From Gemmatimonadota bacterium (GTDB taxonomy: Bacteria > Gemmatimonadota > Gemmatimonadetes > Gemmatimonadales > Gemmatimonadaceae): a stretch of 48,348 nucleotides of DNA. How positions within the stretch are numbered: position 1 is the first letter of the stretch; each line of letters opens with the position of its first letter. The translations under genes and the position numbers were made by a program. The stretch lies in contig QHUA01000135.1 in NCBI GenBank assembly GCA_003221805.1, forward strand, positions 1 to 48,348. Reading direction: 5' to 3'. This document shows positions 16,487 through 25,178 of this stretch, piece by piece. The notes under the pieces are model-generated. The model did not search any database and was not told where the DNA came from. It was given only the letters and a program-made list of their open reading frames with translations.

Positions 16487-16929
16487 GGAGCCGTTGTCCC
16501 CTCGCGACCGTACTTATCGCTCAAGCGCACGATGTCGTCGACTTCCGGCGTCGATACCTCCAGCACTTCGCAGTCAGTCACGGCGACCATCTGGTGAATC
16601 GTACCGGGAATGATTCTGAATGACTCCCCGACCTGGAGATGCACATCGTCCAGCACCTCATCTCCGTTGCGCTGGACACGATAAATGATCTGACCGGAGA
16701 GCAGGTAGACGGTCTCATCCTTCTTGTTGTGGTACTGCACCGACAGCTCGTGGCCGGCGTTGATGTGAATGATCTTGCCGGTGTAGCGCTCCGAATGGGC
16801 CCAGATCGTCTCGTGACCCCAAGGCTTGGTAACGCGAGTGATCGGCACCCGACCTGAGCGCGCGGGGACGCGCTTCCGCGGCGATGTCGATTTCCTGGCG
16901 GGTTTCTGAGAGCCGGATTTCTTTGGCAT
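16483..16929 (-). CDS. Cupin, type II mannose-6-phosphate isomerase-like
   Basis: After a very basic N-terminal tail (about 1-28) the 148-residue protein has a single cupin domain with TKPWGHETIWAH, YTGKIIHINAGHELSVQYH, ETVYLLSG and FRIIPGTIHQM. This matches the isomerase domain at the C-terminus of AlgA/ManC-type bifunctional enzymes, which interconvert fructose-6-phosphate and mannose-6-phosphate. Metal ligands would be the His of QYH, the Glu of ETVY and the His of TIHQM. The stop overlaps the start of the nucleotidyltransferase, so two activities that are often fused are here separate, coupled genes. Confidence 0.82.
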   Translation of the reverse strand: MPKKSGSQKPARKSTSPRKRVPARSGRVPITRVTKPWGHETIWAHSERYTGKIIHINAGHELSVQYHNKKDETVYLLSGQIIYRVQRNGDEVLDDVHLQVGESFRIIPGTIHQMVAVTDCEVLEVSTPEVDDIVRLSDKYGREGTTAP

Positions 16930-17000
16930 GCATAAATATCTACGGTCTCGTGGGATGGAGCCACTCGACGACGGGCATAGTTTCTGCCCCCCTCACACGC

Positions 17001-18167
17001 ATGATCCTCTCGCCAAAGCATCTTCCGCGCCTGGTCTCGACCGTCAGGCTCTTTACCAATTACGGGCTGCGTGACTTTGCCAACCGGCAGGGACTTCTGA
17101 GTCTCAATGGTGACGGGCTCGACGATCAAACGACGGTCGAAGGTGACACCAGGGTCAAGGCAACTGCTTTCCGCGAGCGGTTGGTGGAGCTGGGACCGGC
17201 GTACATCAAACTCGGCCAGGTGCTCTCGACACGACCCGATCTACTGCCCAAGCCGTACATCGAGGAGCTGGTGCACCTGCAGGACGATGTTCCGCCGATG
17301 TCGTTCGACGACGTCGAGAAAACTATCGAGGAGGAGCTGCACTCGCGGATGTCCAAGCTCTTCGAGTCCTTCGAGGCGGAGCCGCTGGGCAGCGCGAGCC
17401 TCGGCCAGGTTCACGCCGCGGTACTGCGCGATGGACGCGACGTCGTCGTCAAGGTTCAGCGGCCAAACCTGCGTGAGCAGCTCTCCGAAGACCTCGAGTA
17501 CTTCCGCGAGCTGGCAACTTTTCTGACGGAGCACACCTCGGCGGGGTCTCGCGTCGATCTGGTCGGTGTCGTGCAACAGGTCGAGCGCGCGCTCGCCGAC
17601 GAGCTCGATTACCGCACCGAGGCACGTAATGCGGCGCAGTTCAGACTGGCGCTGGCGACTTTTCCGCACATCCTGATTCCGCGCGTAATCGACGCCTACA
17701 CGACGCACCGGGTGCTCACTACCGAGCGCATCCGCGGCGTGAAGATCGGCGACATTCCAGCGATCAGCCGTATCGACTACGACTTCGGCATCCTGGCCGA
17801 AGAGTTTTCGCACGCCTACCTGCAGCAAATCACCGACAGCGGACACTTCCACGCCGATCCGCACCCGGGAAACGTCTTCATCGTTCTGCCAGGGCGGGAA
17901 AATCCGCGCACGCCCGCCGAAGCAGTGGCAGACGACCGTCGCGAGACAGTCAGGCCCGGCGCGACGGCGCTGGTGCAATCAGAGAATGAAGCGAGGGCGG
18001 CCGCGATCGAGGCCGCCCCGCGCGACGATCCAAAGCTGGCGCTCATCGACTTCGGAATGAGATGGCGGAGAACAACGGCGATGCCGCCGCAGAGACGCTG
18101 GTGGAGATTGGTCAGGCGCCCGAGGAATTCGATCGCCGCGCGTATGTTCGCGACGTCTCGGCTCTGA
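17001..18167 (+). CDS. UbiB/AarF-type kinase, N-terminal part of a frameshifted gene
   Basis: From the ATG at 17001 the frame encodes an ABC1/ADCK/UbiB atypical kinase: the KxGQ-type AYIKLGQVLSTRPDLLP, the Ala-rich loop GSASLGQVHAA, Lys in VVVKVQRPN, the catalytic loop HFHADPHPGNVF, and the metal-binding LIDFGM near 18057. An insertion of about 45 residues rich in Ala, Glu and Arg lies between the catalytic loop and DFG. Immediately after FGM the protein sequence becomes Arg/Trp-rich nonsense (RWRRTTAMPPQRRWW) to the stop at 18167, while the genuine C-terminus continues in another frame from 18062. UbiB proteins support ubiquinone or related quinone lipid synthesis. Confidence 0.8.
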   Translation: MILSPKHLPRLVSTVRLFTNYGLRDFANRQGLLSLNGDGLDDQTTVEGDTRVKATAFRERLVELGPAYIKLGQVLSTRPDLLPKPYIEELVHLQDDVPPMSFDDVEKTIEEELHSRMSKLFESFEAEPLGSASLGQVHAAVLRDGRDVVVKVQRPNLREQLSEDLEYFRELATFLTEHTSAGSRVDLVGVVQQVERALADELDYRTEARNAAQFRLALATFPHILIPRVIDAYTTHRVLTTERIRGVKIGDIPAISRIDYDFGILAEEFSHAYLQQITDSGHFHADPHPGNVFIVLPGRENPRTPAEAVADDRRETVRPGATALVQSENEARAAAIEAAPRDDPKLALIDFGMRWRRTTAMPPQRRWWRLVRRPRNSIAARMFATSRL

Positions 18168-18748
18168 TAGCCAAGCACGCCAACCAGACCGTGGAAGAAA
18201 CTCCCGCCGGCGTCGTGCTGTACGAGATGATCACGATGGCATTTCGTGCCGGGCTGAAGCTCCCGGCGGAGCTGACGTTGCTGGCCAAAGCGTTGTTCAA
18301 CCTCGACGCGGTGAGTCGCGCCCTGGATCCGAACTTCAATCCGACCCAGTCGATCCGCGAATACACTGCCCAGATGGCCAACAAGCGCGCGCAGCGCGAA
18401 TTCTCGCCGCGGCGGCTGTTTCAGATCGCCGCCGAGACCTCGGATCTGGTGCGCGCCCTACCGCACCGCATCGACGTCATCACGCAGAAACTCGTGTCGA
18501 ACGACTTTGCGGTGCGCGTCGAGGCGCCCCAGCTTGGCTCCCTCCTACTCGGGCTCGAGAAGGTCGCCAACCGCATCTTCACCGGCCTCGTGCTCGGCGG
18601 TCTCCTCGTCGCCAGCGGATACATGATGGCGTATCAACGGTCACTGGCGACGGTCGGATTTGTAATCGCTGGGGCCCTGGGACTCTGGATGATTTTCGCG
18701 ATCCTGGTCCAGGATCGGCGCAGCCGAAGACGAAAGGGAAAGACTTAA
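18062..18748 (+). CDS. UbiB/AarF-type kinase, C-terminal part in a shifted frame
   Basis: The ATG at 18062 opens a frame that begins MAENNGDAAAETLVEIGQAP, which in intact homologues follows the DFG segment by roughly 25 residues. It continues with the helical C-terminal lobe and two hydrophobic helices at the end (LEKVANRIFTGLVLGGLLVA and SLATVGFVIAGALGLWMIF), the usual UbiB membrane anchor. It lacks the kinase core, so it is not expected to work alone. The junction suggests a small deletion plus frame change in one original gene of about 1.8 kb. Stop overlaps the convergent APH-like gene by 4 bp. Confidence 0.78.
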   Translation: MAENNGDAAAETLVEIGQAPEEFDRRAYVRDVSALIAKHANQTVEETPAGVVLYEMITMAFRAGLKLPAELTLLAKALFNLDAVSRALDPNFNPTQSIREYTAQMANKRAQREFSPRRLFQIAAETSDLVRALPHRIDVITQKLVSNDFAVRVEAPQLGSLLLGLEKVANRIFTGLVLGGLLVASGYMMAYQRSLATVGFVIAGALGLWMIFAILVQDRRSRRRKGKT

Positions 18749-19644
18749 AGCCGGTCGATCACGCTCGCTACATAATCGTCCACGCGTTCGCGCATCGTGT
18801 CGCTCTTTATGTGGGCCATCCCAACCGCGCGCCAACCTTCGTACATCGTCGGTGGTCCGGGGAGGAGCTCAACGACAGACATCAGATCCCAGTACGGGTC
18901 ATAGTCGAATTCGGCGCCGGCCGCCTCGATGTAGGCGCTCAGAAACTCGTCGGCGATGCTGCCGCCGTGAAGGTTCGCCAGGTTGTGGCGACACCAGGCA
19001 ACGTCGATCCCGGCCGGGCCCCGGCAGCCGTTAACCCAATCGACGACACCGCTGACTGTTCCGTTCTGCCAGAGAACATTGCTCGGGTGAAAGTCGCGGT
19101 GGATGAAGCATTCGCGGTAGGGCGGAGCTGGGGTCTGAACGATTTCGATCGCCCTTTTCCAAGCGCTCTGTTTCTTTGACCAGGCGGGAACCGAGAGCCG
19201 CTCGCGGTCGTTGTAGCGGCGGTACTTCCAGCGAAAACCCGATGCCTCGACGCGATGGATTTGCGCCGCCGACTCGGCGAGGCCCCGCAACCAGTGCCGC
19301 GGATCCTTCGGCTCGAGGATGACCATGCCGTCAACTTTTTCAACCAGCGTCGCCGGCACGCCACAATCGTCACCGCGCGCGTCTACAGCTACCGCCGCGG
19401 GCACCGGCAGGCCAGCTCTTTTGGCGTGCTGGAGGCACACGCCCTCATGAATGGCGAGGTCCGGCTCCCGCTTTACCCATTTTTCGTCCGTAAATCGTCG
19501 TAGCACGACGTGGCGACGAACTGTGCCGTCCTCGAGCTCGACGTCGTCGAGCCGGGACGAAGTGGCCGCGGGCATGGCCGCCGTCGCGACCACCCGGGAG
19601 CCGGTGGCCCTTTCTATCCACCGTCGGACGTTCTCCGAGACCAC
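18745..19644 (-). CDS. APH-family phosphotransferase
   Basis: The product (about 299 aa) has the aminoglycoside phosphotransferase/choline kinase fold: HVVLRRFTDE in the N-lobe, the Brenner motif CFIHRDFHPSNVLW, and VVDWVNGCRGPAGIDVAW with the metal-binding Asp. Members phosphorylate small molecules such as aminoglycosides, choline, homoserine or macrolides; nothing here fixes the substrate. I chose GTG at 19644, one base after the stop of the upstream oxidoreductase and preceded by GGGGGTGAG. A TTG at 19665 would overlap that gene by 20 bp. The two genes are probably one transcript. Confidence 0.8.
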   Translation of the reverse strand: MVSENVRRWIERATGSRVVATAAMPAATSSRLDDVELEDGTVRRHVVLRRFTDEKWVKREPDLAIHEGVCLQHAKRAGLPVPAAVAVDARGDDCGVPATLVEKVDGMVILEPKDPRHWLRGLAESAAQIHRVEASGFRWKYRRYNDRERLSVPAWSKKQSAWKRAIEIVQTPAPPYRECFIHRDFHPSNVLWQNGTVSGVVDWVNGCRGPAGIDVAWCRHNLANLHGGSIADEFLSAYIEAAGAEFDYDPYWDLMSVVELLPGPPTMYEGWRAVGMAHIKSDTMRERVDDYVASVIDRL

Positions 19645-19645
19645 C

Positions 19646-20629
19646 TCACCCCCACCGAAGCACAATCTTCCCGAACGTCGCGTTGGATTCCATCAGCTTG
19701 TGCGCGTCGCGGATCTGATCGAAGGAAAAGACACTATCGACAACCGGCTTCAGGGCACTCAACTCGAAAAGCGGCACGCCCCGTTCCGCAAATTCTCTCG
19801 CCAGCGCGATTTTCTCCTCGAGCTCACGGGAGCGCAGCATTGTCCCAACGATGGTTAGACGCTTTCGTAGCAGCGTGCCCATGTTGAACTGGGTCAACGC
19901 GCCCGCGGTCATTCCGACCAGCACGATTCGGCCTTTGAGCGCGAGCACGCGCAGGTTTCCGTCGAGATAATTCCCCCCGACGAGGTCTACAATTGCGTTC
20001 ACGCGCTGCTCGCCAACTGCCGTCTCGATTTCGTTCGCCCAGTCGCCGCGGGACGAATCGATTCCGGTGTCGAGGCCGAGTTGTTTCGCGCGAGACAGCT
20101 TGTCCGGCGAGCGCGAGGTCCCAATGACTCGGGCGCCGGCAACCTTGGCGATTTGCAGCGCCGCCGTTCCGACACCGCTTCCAACAGCGTGAATCAGAAC
20201 CGTCTCTCCACTGCGCAGGTCGAGCCGTTTGAATAGCGCGTCCCAAGCGGTGAGGAACGCCTCGGGGATCGCCGCCGCTTCTTCCGTCGCGGTCGTTCTC
20301 GGTGCCGGCATAGCTTCGCGCTCGTGCACGCACAAATACTCGGCGTGCCCGGCGCCACCGATGATGCCCATCACCCTGTCACCAACTTTCCACGCCATCG
20401 AACCTTCGCCCAGCGCATCGACCTCGCCGACGTACTCCATGCCGGCGATGTCGGCCGGATATCCGGGCGGAACTGGATAGTTTCCCATGCGCTGCAGAAG
20501 GTCCGCCCGATTGAGCGCCGATGCGTGCACCCGCACCCGAATCTGACCAATCCCCGGCTCCGGCATCGGCCGCTCCTGAATCTCCAGCACTTCAGGCCCG
20601 CCGGGCCGCGTGATGATGACCGCTTTCAT
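19646..20629 (-). CDS. NAD(P)H:quinone oxidoreductase, zinc-independent MDR family (PIG3-like)
   Basis: The 327-residue protein begins MKAVIITRPGGPEVLEIQER and shows the quinone oxidoreductase pattern: SALNRADLLQRMGNYPVPPG, GMEYVGEV, GDRVMGI, and the NADPH-binding ETVLIHAVGSGVGTAALQIA. The Cys ligands of zinc alcohol dehydrogenases are absent. This N-terminus is close to the TP53I3/PIG3 branch, which reduces quinones with NADPH. A strong hairpin (20662-20681) separates it from the M16 genes upstream, so it likely has its own promoter. A minus-strand ATG further upstream is not supported by homology. Confidence 0.88.
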   Translation of the reverse strand: MKAVIITRPGGPEVLEIQERPMPEPGIGQIRVRVHASALNRADLLQRMGNYPVPPGYPADIAGMEYVGEVDALGEGSMAWKVGDRVMGIIGGAGHAEYLCVHEREAMPAPRTTATEEAAAIPEAFLTAWDALFKRLDLRSGETVLIHAVGSGVGTAALQIAKVAGARVIGTSRSPDKLSRAKQLGLDTGIDSSRGDWANEIETAVGEQRVNAIVDLVGGNYLDGNLRVLALKGRIVLVGMTAGALTQFNMGTLLRKRLTIVGTMLRSRELEEKIALAREFAERGVPLFELSALKPVVDSVFSFDQIRDAHKLMESNATFGKIVLRWG

Positions 20630-20661
20630 TGCGCTGAAATTACTTAACCGAAAACAGAAAA

Positions 20662-20681
20662 GCCGACTCGATCGAGTCGGC
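20662..20681 (-). terminator. Intrinsic terminator of the M16 peptidase operon
   Basis: A perfect 20-bp palindrome, GCCGACTCGATCGAGTCGGC, lies about 80 bp after the stop of the second M16 gene. On the minus strand it is preceded by AAAG and followed by TTTTCTGTTTT, the T-rich tail of a Rho-independent terminator. Confidence 0.8.
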
Positions 20682-20725
20682 CTTTCTGTGATTGAGTTGG
20701 AGACATGCCCTATCCGTTGCCCGCA

Positions 20726-20760
20726 CCCGCTTCCCGCTTCCCGCTTCCCGCTTCCCGCTT
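20726..20760. repeat. Five exact CCCGCTT heptamers touching a stop codon
   Basis: Five identical copies of CCCGCTT run from 20726 to 20760 without interruption (GGGAAGC-type units on the minus strand). The last base is also part of the stop codon of the M16 gene ending at 20760, so the repeat starts exactly where coding ends. Confidence 0.9.
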
Positions 20761-22199
20761 TACCGGACTTTAACTCCGTTCGGATCCCACACCTCGACCA
20801 CTCCAAAATTTCTCGCTCGAATCGGCGCCTCGATCTTGGACAAATCACCTGCGACGACAACTACCAGGTTGTCAGGCGTGAGTTTACTGGTCGCGACCTT
20901 TTGCACATCGGCCGGCGTCACCGCCGACAGCCGCTCGCGGTACGTCGTGTAGAAATCGAGCGGCAGTCCCCACGTGATCAGGCCTTGCAGCCGCCCGGTC
21001 AGACCCTGCACGCTCTGCACGCCGTTCGGGAAACTCGACACCAAATTGTTCACACCCGCCTGCAGCTCCTCCGGCGGAACAGCCTCGGTGACGAGGCGAC
21101 GATATTCTGCGATCGCCTCCACCAATGCTGAGTCGGTGGCATTGGTGCGAACTTCCGACTGCATCTGGAACGCGCCCGCGCCCGTCCTCAGATCGAGCCC
21201 GCTGAAGATTCCGTAGGTGTAGCCGTGCTTCTCGCGCAAATTGGTGTTGAGACGCGAGCTGACCGCGCCGCCGAGAACATGATTGAGCGCCAGCATCGAG
21301 AGGTAATCCGGATCGGTCGCCTGGAAGCCGGCCTGCCCAACGACGATCGAGGACTGCACTGATCCCGGACGATCGACGAGAATCACCCGCGTGCCGGAGC
21401 GCGTTCGAATCGGATTCGCCACCGATGGCATCGCCGCGCGTGTCGCCGTCCAGCCGCCGAATGCCTGTTGCGCCACAGTCCGCGCCTCTGCCGGCGAGAT
21501 GTCGCCGACGAGTAGCAGAGTCGACGCCGACGGCGCGAACATCGTCCGATGCCAGTTGACCACATCGTCGCGGGTGAGGGCGCCTATCGTCGCCAGTGTT
21601 CCGGCTGGAGGGCGCGAGAATGGCGCCGTGCTGTCGAACGCGGCGCGCACGAATGCATCGGCAGCCAACCCCGACGCGCGCGCGTGACTCTGCTGATACG
21701 CAGCCAGCGCCTGATTTTTCACTCTGATGAACTCGGTCGCGGGAAAACTCGGAGCTGTCACGGTCTTCGCCGCCAGCGACATCGCCTGCGGGAAAACATT
21801 CTTCAGAGCGACAACGTCGGCGAACGACGTGCTGAACCCACCGCCGGTCGAGTACTGCGCGCCGAGCGCGTCCATTTGGCGCGCGATCTCCGCGCCCGAC
21901 ATTTCGGCGGTGCCTTCGGAGAGCAGCCTGCCCGTCAATGACGCCAAACCGTTCTTCGCCGCCGGCTCGCGCATCGCGCCGGCATCGAGAATGAGACGCC
22001 CCTCGACTACCGGCAGGGTGTGTTTCTCGACGAGAATCACCTTCAAGCCGTTCGAGAGCTGGAACTGCTCCACGTTTGGAAAGACGTAGGGGCGGAGCGC
22101 GCCGGGAGCCGGCGGCTTGACCGTCTGGGCACCGGCACTCAGAGCGCCGATCGCAACGGAGATCACCGCCAGCCGCATCGTGATTTTTCCGGTACGCAT
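20760..22199 (-). CDS. M16 family peptidase-like protein, non-catalytic partner
   Basis: The 479-residue exported protein has an M16 (pitrilysin/processing peptidase) fold: FQLSNGLKVILVEKHTLP near residue 45, the domain duplication, and the C-terminal LREKHGYTYGIFSG block. The zinc motif HxxEH is missing: at the expected site the sequence reads GLASLTGRLLSEGT, so both His and the Glu are replaced. The R/Y pair of the second domain (HGYTYGI) is retained. This is the pattern of the non-catalytic subunit of a heterodimeric M16B enzyme. It follows its catalytic partner with stop and start overlapping in TAATG. Confidence 0.88.
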   Translation of the reverse strand: MRTGKITMRLAVISVAIGALSAGAQTVKPPAPGALRPYVFPNVEQFQLSNGLKVILVEKHTLPVVEGRLILDAGAMREPAAKNGLASLTGRLLSEGTAEMSGAEIARQMDALGAQYSTGGGFSTSFADVVALKNVFPQAMSLAAKTVTAPSFPATEFIRVKNQALAAYQQSHARASGLAADAFVRAAFDSTAPFSRPPAGTLATIGALTRDDVVNWHRTMFAPSASTLLLVGDISPAEARTVAQQAFGGWTATRAAMPSVANPIRTRSGTRVILVDRPGSVQSSIVVGQAGFQATDPDYLSMLALNHVLGGAVSSRLNTNLREKHGYTYGIFSGLDLRTGAGAFQMQSEVRTNATDSALVEAIAEYRRLVTEAVPPEELQAGVNNLVSSFPNGVQSVQGLTGRLQGLITWGLPLDFYTTYRERLSAVTPADVQKVATSKLTPDNLVVVVAGDLSKIEAPIRARNFGVVEVWDPNGVKVR

Positions 22200-23611
22200 T
22201 ACGGCACCCTCGGCGTTGACGTTGAAGCCGTCTTCTTCGACGGCACGTAGATGAGAACGACGCGGTTCCTGTCCACAATCCGCTCCCGCGCCAGCGCGTT
22301 GAGATCGTCGAGGGTTACGCGATCGTAATCGCGCAGCACCGTGTTCACATAGTTCGGATCGTGGAAGTACGTCCAGCCTTCTGCCAGACGATCAGCGCGT
22401 CCACCAAAGCCACCAGTCGTCTGCAAGCCGTTGACGAATCCAAACCGCTCTGCCGCGCGCGCCCGCTCCAGCTCCGCCTGCGTGAAGCTGCTTGTACCGG
22501 CAAGCTCCGCCATCAGAGCGACCTCGAGGGAATCGGGATTGCTGCCGGGCTTTCCCGTGGCGGTGAAGACGAGCATGTCGGCGCCATCGGCCAAGCCGAA
22601 GTTGAAGCCGCCGACATTGGTCGCGAGCTGTTGGCGGCGGACCAGCGCGTCGTACAAGCGCGACGAGCGTCCGCTGCCGATGACGTCGCCGAGGAGCGAC
22701 ACGACTGGCGCACGACCGTCTTTCGCTGGCGGTACTCTGTAACCGACGTAGATCGCCGGCGCCGGCGCTTGCGCATCGGCGATAACGTAGCGCTGCTGAT
22801 GCCCCACGTTCTCCGGCACACTCATGTTGGCGAGAGGCGGAACCCTCGGCCCGCGCGGAATCGGACCGAAATATTTGCGCACCATTTGCTTCACTTGCGG
22901 CACATCGATGTCGCCAGCGACAACCAGCACCGCGTTGTTGGGCGCGTAGTAGGTCTTGAAGAAGCTCGAGACGTCGGCGAGGCTGGCGGCGGAGAGATCC
23001 GTCATCGACCCGATCACCGAGTGATGGTAGGGGTGGCCCTCGGGGAAGAGCGCTTCTCCCATCTTCTCTGGCCACGTGCCGTAGGGTTGGTTGTCGAATG
23101 ATTGGCGGCGCTCGTTCTTCACCACCTCGCGCTGGTTATCGAGCTTCGCCTGGTCCATTGCTTCGAGCAGCGTTCCCATGCGATCCGATTCGAGCCAGAT
23201 CGCCAGCTCGACCTGGTTGGATGGAATCGTCTCGAAATAGGCGGTGCGATCCCAGTTGGTCGTTCCGTTGATGTCGGCTCCGCCGCGTCCGCCTGCAGCT
23301 TCGAGGAGAGAGAAGTGCTGTCCCTTGGCGACGTTTTTCGAGCCCTGAAACATCATGTGCTCGAACAAGTGGGCGAAGCCGGTGCGTCCCGGCTGCTCCA
23401 TTTTCGATCCGACGTTATACCATAGAAGTACTGCCGCCACGGGAGTGGAATGGTCGACGTGGTAAATCACGTTGAGTCCGTTGGGCAGCGTTTCCCTGGT
23501 AAAGTCGACGCGCAGCTCGGGACTCTTTGCCACCTGCGCCTTTTTTGCCTGCGCGCTCGCGTTGGCGGCGACGAGGCATAACAGAGAGACCGCGACGTAG
23601 CGGAGTCTCAT
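22199..23611 (-). CDS. M16 family zinc peptidase, catalytic subunit
   Basis: The 470-residue protein has a signal peptide (about 1-20, ending ANASA) and the inverted zinc motif HLFEH (His81, Glu84, His85) in GFAHLFEHMMFQGS, with the downstream Glu in the NATTN-type region GTTNWDRTAYFE. It should be a periplasmic zinc peptidase that digests small proteins or peptides in a closed chamber formed with the second subunit. It is the first gene of a two-gene operon. Upstream lies a 288-bp inverted-repeat element (23705-23992) and no obvious regulatory site. Confidence 0.9.
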   Translation of the reverse strand: MRLRYVAVSLLCLVAANASAQAKKAQVAKSPELRVDFTRETLPNGLNVIYHVDHSTPVAAVLLWYNVGSKMEQPGRTGFAHLFEHMMFQGSKNVAKGQHFSLLEAAGGRGGADINGTTNWDRTAYFETIPSNQVELAIWLESDRMGTLLEAMDQAKLDNQREVVKNERRQSFDNQPYGTWPEKMGEALFPEGHPYHHSVIGSMTDLSAASLADVSSFFKTYYAPNNAVLVVAGDIDVPQVKQMVRKYFGPIPRGPRVPPLANMSVPENVGHQQRYVIADAQAPAPAIYVGYRVPPAKDGRAPVVSLLGDVIGSGRSSRLYDALVRRQQLATNVGGFNFGLADGADMLVFTATGKPGSNPDSLEVALMAELAGTSSFTQAELERARAAERFGFVNGLQTTGGFGGRADRLAEGWTYFHDPNYVNTVLRDYDRVTLDDLNALARERIVDRNRVVLIYVPSKKTASTSTPRVP

Positions 23612-23704
23612 TCGACCTCCATGAGATTCTGGATTGCCCGGCAGCGGGACGGGCGCCGCCGGAGGGGAGGTCTAAAGTAGGAGCAAGCGTCGTCGTGGTA
23701 AAGA

Positions 23705-23992
23705 GTCAAGGCGGATCGCAGAACTTGACACGATCTGGCATCCACAAAACTAAAGCAGGGAGCTTTAAGCCTAGTCAGCTTTCTAGCTCCGAGCTCACAT
23801 ACTGGCGCTAGAGATGCGCGCCATTCTCAGATCGCTGTTCTTCGTAGAGATCTATCCAAAGCCGGGAAACCGCGACCGTCCGACACTATACGCCGCCGGA
23901 ATAGCTCGCAGCTCCCAGCTGACTAAGCTTTCAGCTCCCTGCTTTAGTTTTGTGGTGACCGGTGGGCGGCCAGATCAACGGCCCGCCTTGAC
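23705..23992. repeat. Palindromic intergenic element, copy 1
   Basis: The 388-bp gap between the M16 operon and the ABC permease holds a long inverted repeat. Inner arms of about 50 bp begin at 23742 (CCACAAAACTAAAGCAGGGA) and end at 23955 as the reverse complement. Outer ends carry GTCAAGGCGG at 23705-23714 and its reverse complement CCGCCTTGAC at 23983-23992. The right arm contains 7-bp units beginning AGCT (AGCTCGC, AGCTCCC, AGCTGAC). A 23-bp core of the right arm (23933-23955) is repeated exactly at 33919-33941. No gene is supported inside. Confidence 0.8.
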
Positions 23993-23999
23993 AGTTCCT

Positions 24000-25166
24000 C
24001 TATTCGTACCGCAGCGACTGTATCGGATCCAAGGCGGCAGCTCTCCTCGCCGGCCAGACCCCGAACAGTATCCCCACGAACCCCGAGAAGAAAAACGCCA
24101 GCAGAATCGACGACGGCGCCACCGAGGTGTTGAAGTTCCCGAACTTGGCCAGCGCGATCGCGCCAAGCCAGCCGAAGACAATCCCGCCCACCCCGCCGAG
24201 CAGGCAAAGCACGACGGCCTCAATGAGGAACTGCAGCAGAATGTTCTTCGGCGTCGCACCGAGTGCTTTGCGCACGCCGATCTCACGTGTCCGCTCCGTC
24301 ACCGACACCAGCATGATGTTCATAATGCCGATGCCACCGACAAGCAGACTCACCGCCGCGATTCCCGACAGCAGGAAGGTGTGGAAGTCGTCCGGAACTC
24401 CGACGCGCAATCTGTGCACCCGCCGGAGCGTCCTCTGAATCGCCGCCATCGCATTTGGGATTTCGGCCTCCGTCTCGGCTAGCACTCCGATCTGCCGCAA
24501 TCTGTCGCTGCCGAAGACGCGGAATTGAGCCGTCGTGAGCGGTATCAGAACCTGATCGTCCGGGTTTCCGAATCCGCCGCTGTTTCCCTTGCTGGCGAGA
24601 ACGCCCAGAACCTGAAAGAGAAAACCACCGATGCGGACGTTCTGTCCGACGAGGGTTGCCGCCGGCACCCCGAGGTTGTCGGGAATCGCTGCGCCAAGCA
24701 CGGCGACACTCCGACTGCCCCGATCGTCACCCGCCGTGAACATCTTCCCGTATGCCATCGTGTACTTGCGCACATCGAGATAGTTCGCCGTGGTGCCGAG
24801 AACGGTCGTGTTGGTATTCGTGTTCAGATACTGTACCTGCAGCTGCTTCTGCATCTCCGGCTCGACCGCCGCAACCGCTGGTCCTGCCGAATCGAGCGCC
24901 TTCGCGTCGGCCACTATCATCGGTGCTCTATCGTTGCCCGAGGAAACACCACCCGGCGCAAAAATCTGCCCCGGCTGCACTGTGAGAAGCGTCGTCCCGA
25001 GCGCGCTGATCCGCGCATTGACGGATTCCTGCGCGCCACGCCCGAGTGCGACTACTGCGATCACGGCTCCCACTCCAATGACAACGCCGAGCATCGTCAG
25101 AAACGAGCGAAGCTTGTTCGCCCTGAGCGCTCCGAGCGCTACTCCAATCGTCTCCCCGAGCAGCAT
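24000..25166 (-). CDS. MacB-like ABC transporter permease without ATPase domain
   Basis: The 388-residue protein has an N-terminal helix (RSFLTMLGVVIGVGAVIAVV), a periplasmic MacB_PCD domain (about 45-235) and a C-terminal FtsX domain with three helices (GGIGIMNIMLVSVTERTREI, then GVRKALGAT). This is the permease half of a MacB/LolCDE-type mechanotransmission ABC system. MacB itself carries a fused N-terminal ATPase; this protein lacks it and no ATPase gene lies nearby. It is the third gene after TolC-like and MacA-like genes, 12 bp from the latter, so it probably works with them in a tripartite exporter. Confidence 0.88.
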   Translation of the reverse strand: MLLGETIGVALGALRANKLRSFLTMLGVVIGVGAVIAVVALGRGAQESVNARISALGTTLLTVQPGQIFAPGGVSSGNDRAPMIVADAKALDSAGPAVAAVEPEMQKQLQVQYLNTNTNTTVLGTTANYLDVRKYTMAYGKMFTAGDDRGSRSVAVLGAAIPDNLGVPAATLVGQNVRIGGFLFQVLGVLASKGNSGGFGNPDDQVLIPLTTAQFRVFGSDRLRQIGVLAETEAEIPNAMAAIQRTLRRVHRLRVGVPDDFHTFLLSGIAAVSLLVGGIGIMNIMLVSVTERTREIGVRKALGATPKNILLQFLIEAVVLCLLGGVGGIVFGWLGAIALAKFGNFNTSVAPSSILLAFFFSGFVGILFGVWPARRAAALDPIQSLRYE

Positions 25167-25178
25167 GGTCCTACCTCC

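Noticed and set aside
20726-20760. CRISPR-like repeat array
   Set aside because: The units are 7 bp with no spacers, so this is a short tandem repeat and not a CRISPR array; no cas gene is near.
20884-22278. 464-codon frame overlapping the M16 genes
   Set aside because: Arg-rich shadow of the M16 coding frame with no domain similarity.
23814-24482. 222-codon plus-strand frame through the repeat and the ABC permease
   Set aside because: It starts in the inverted-repeat element and then runs antisense to a clear permease gene.
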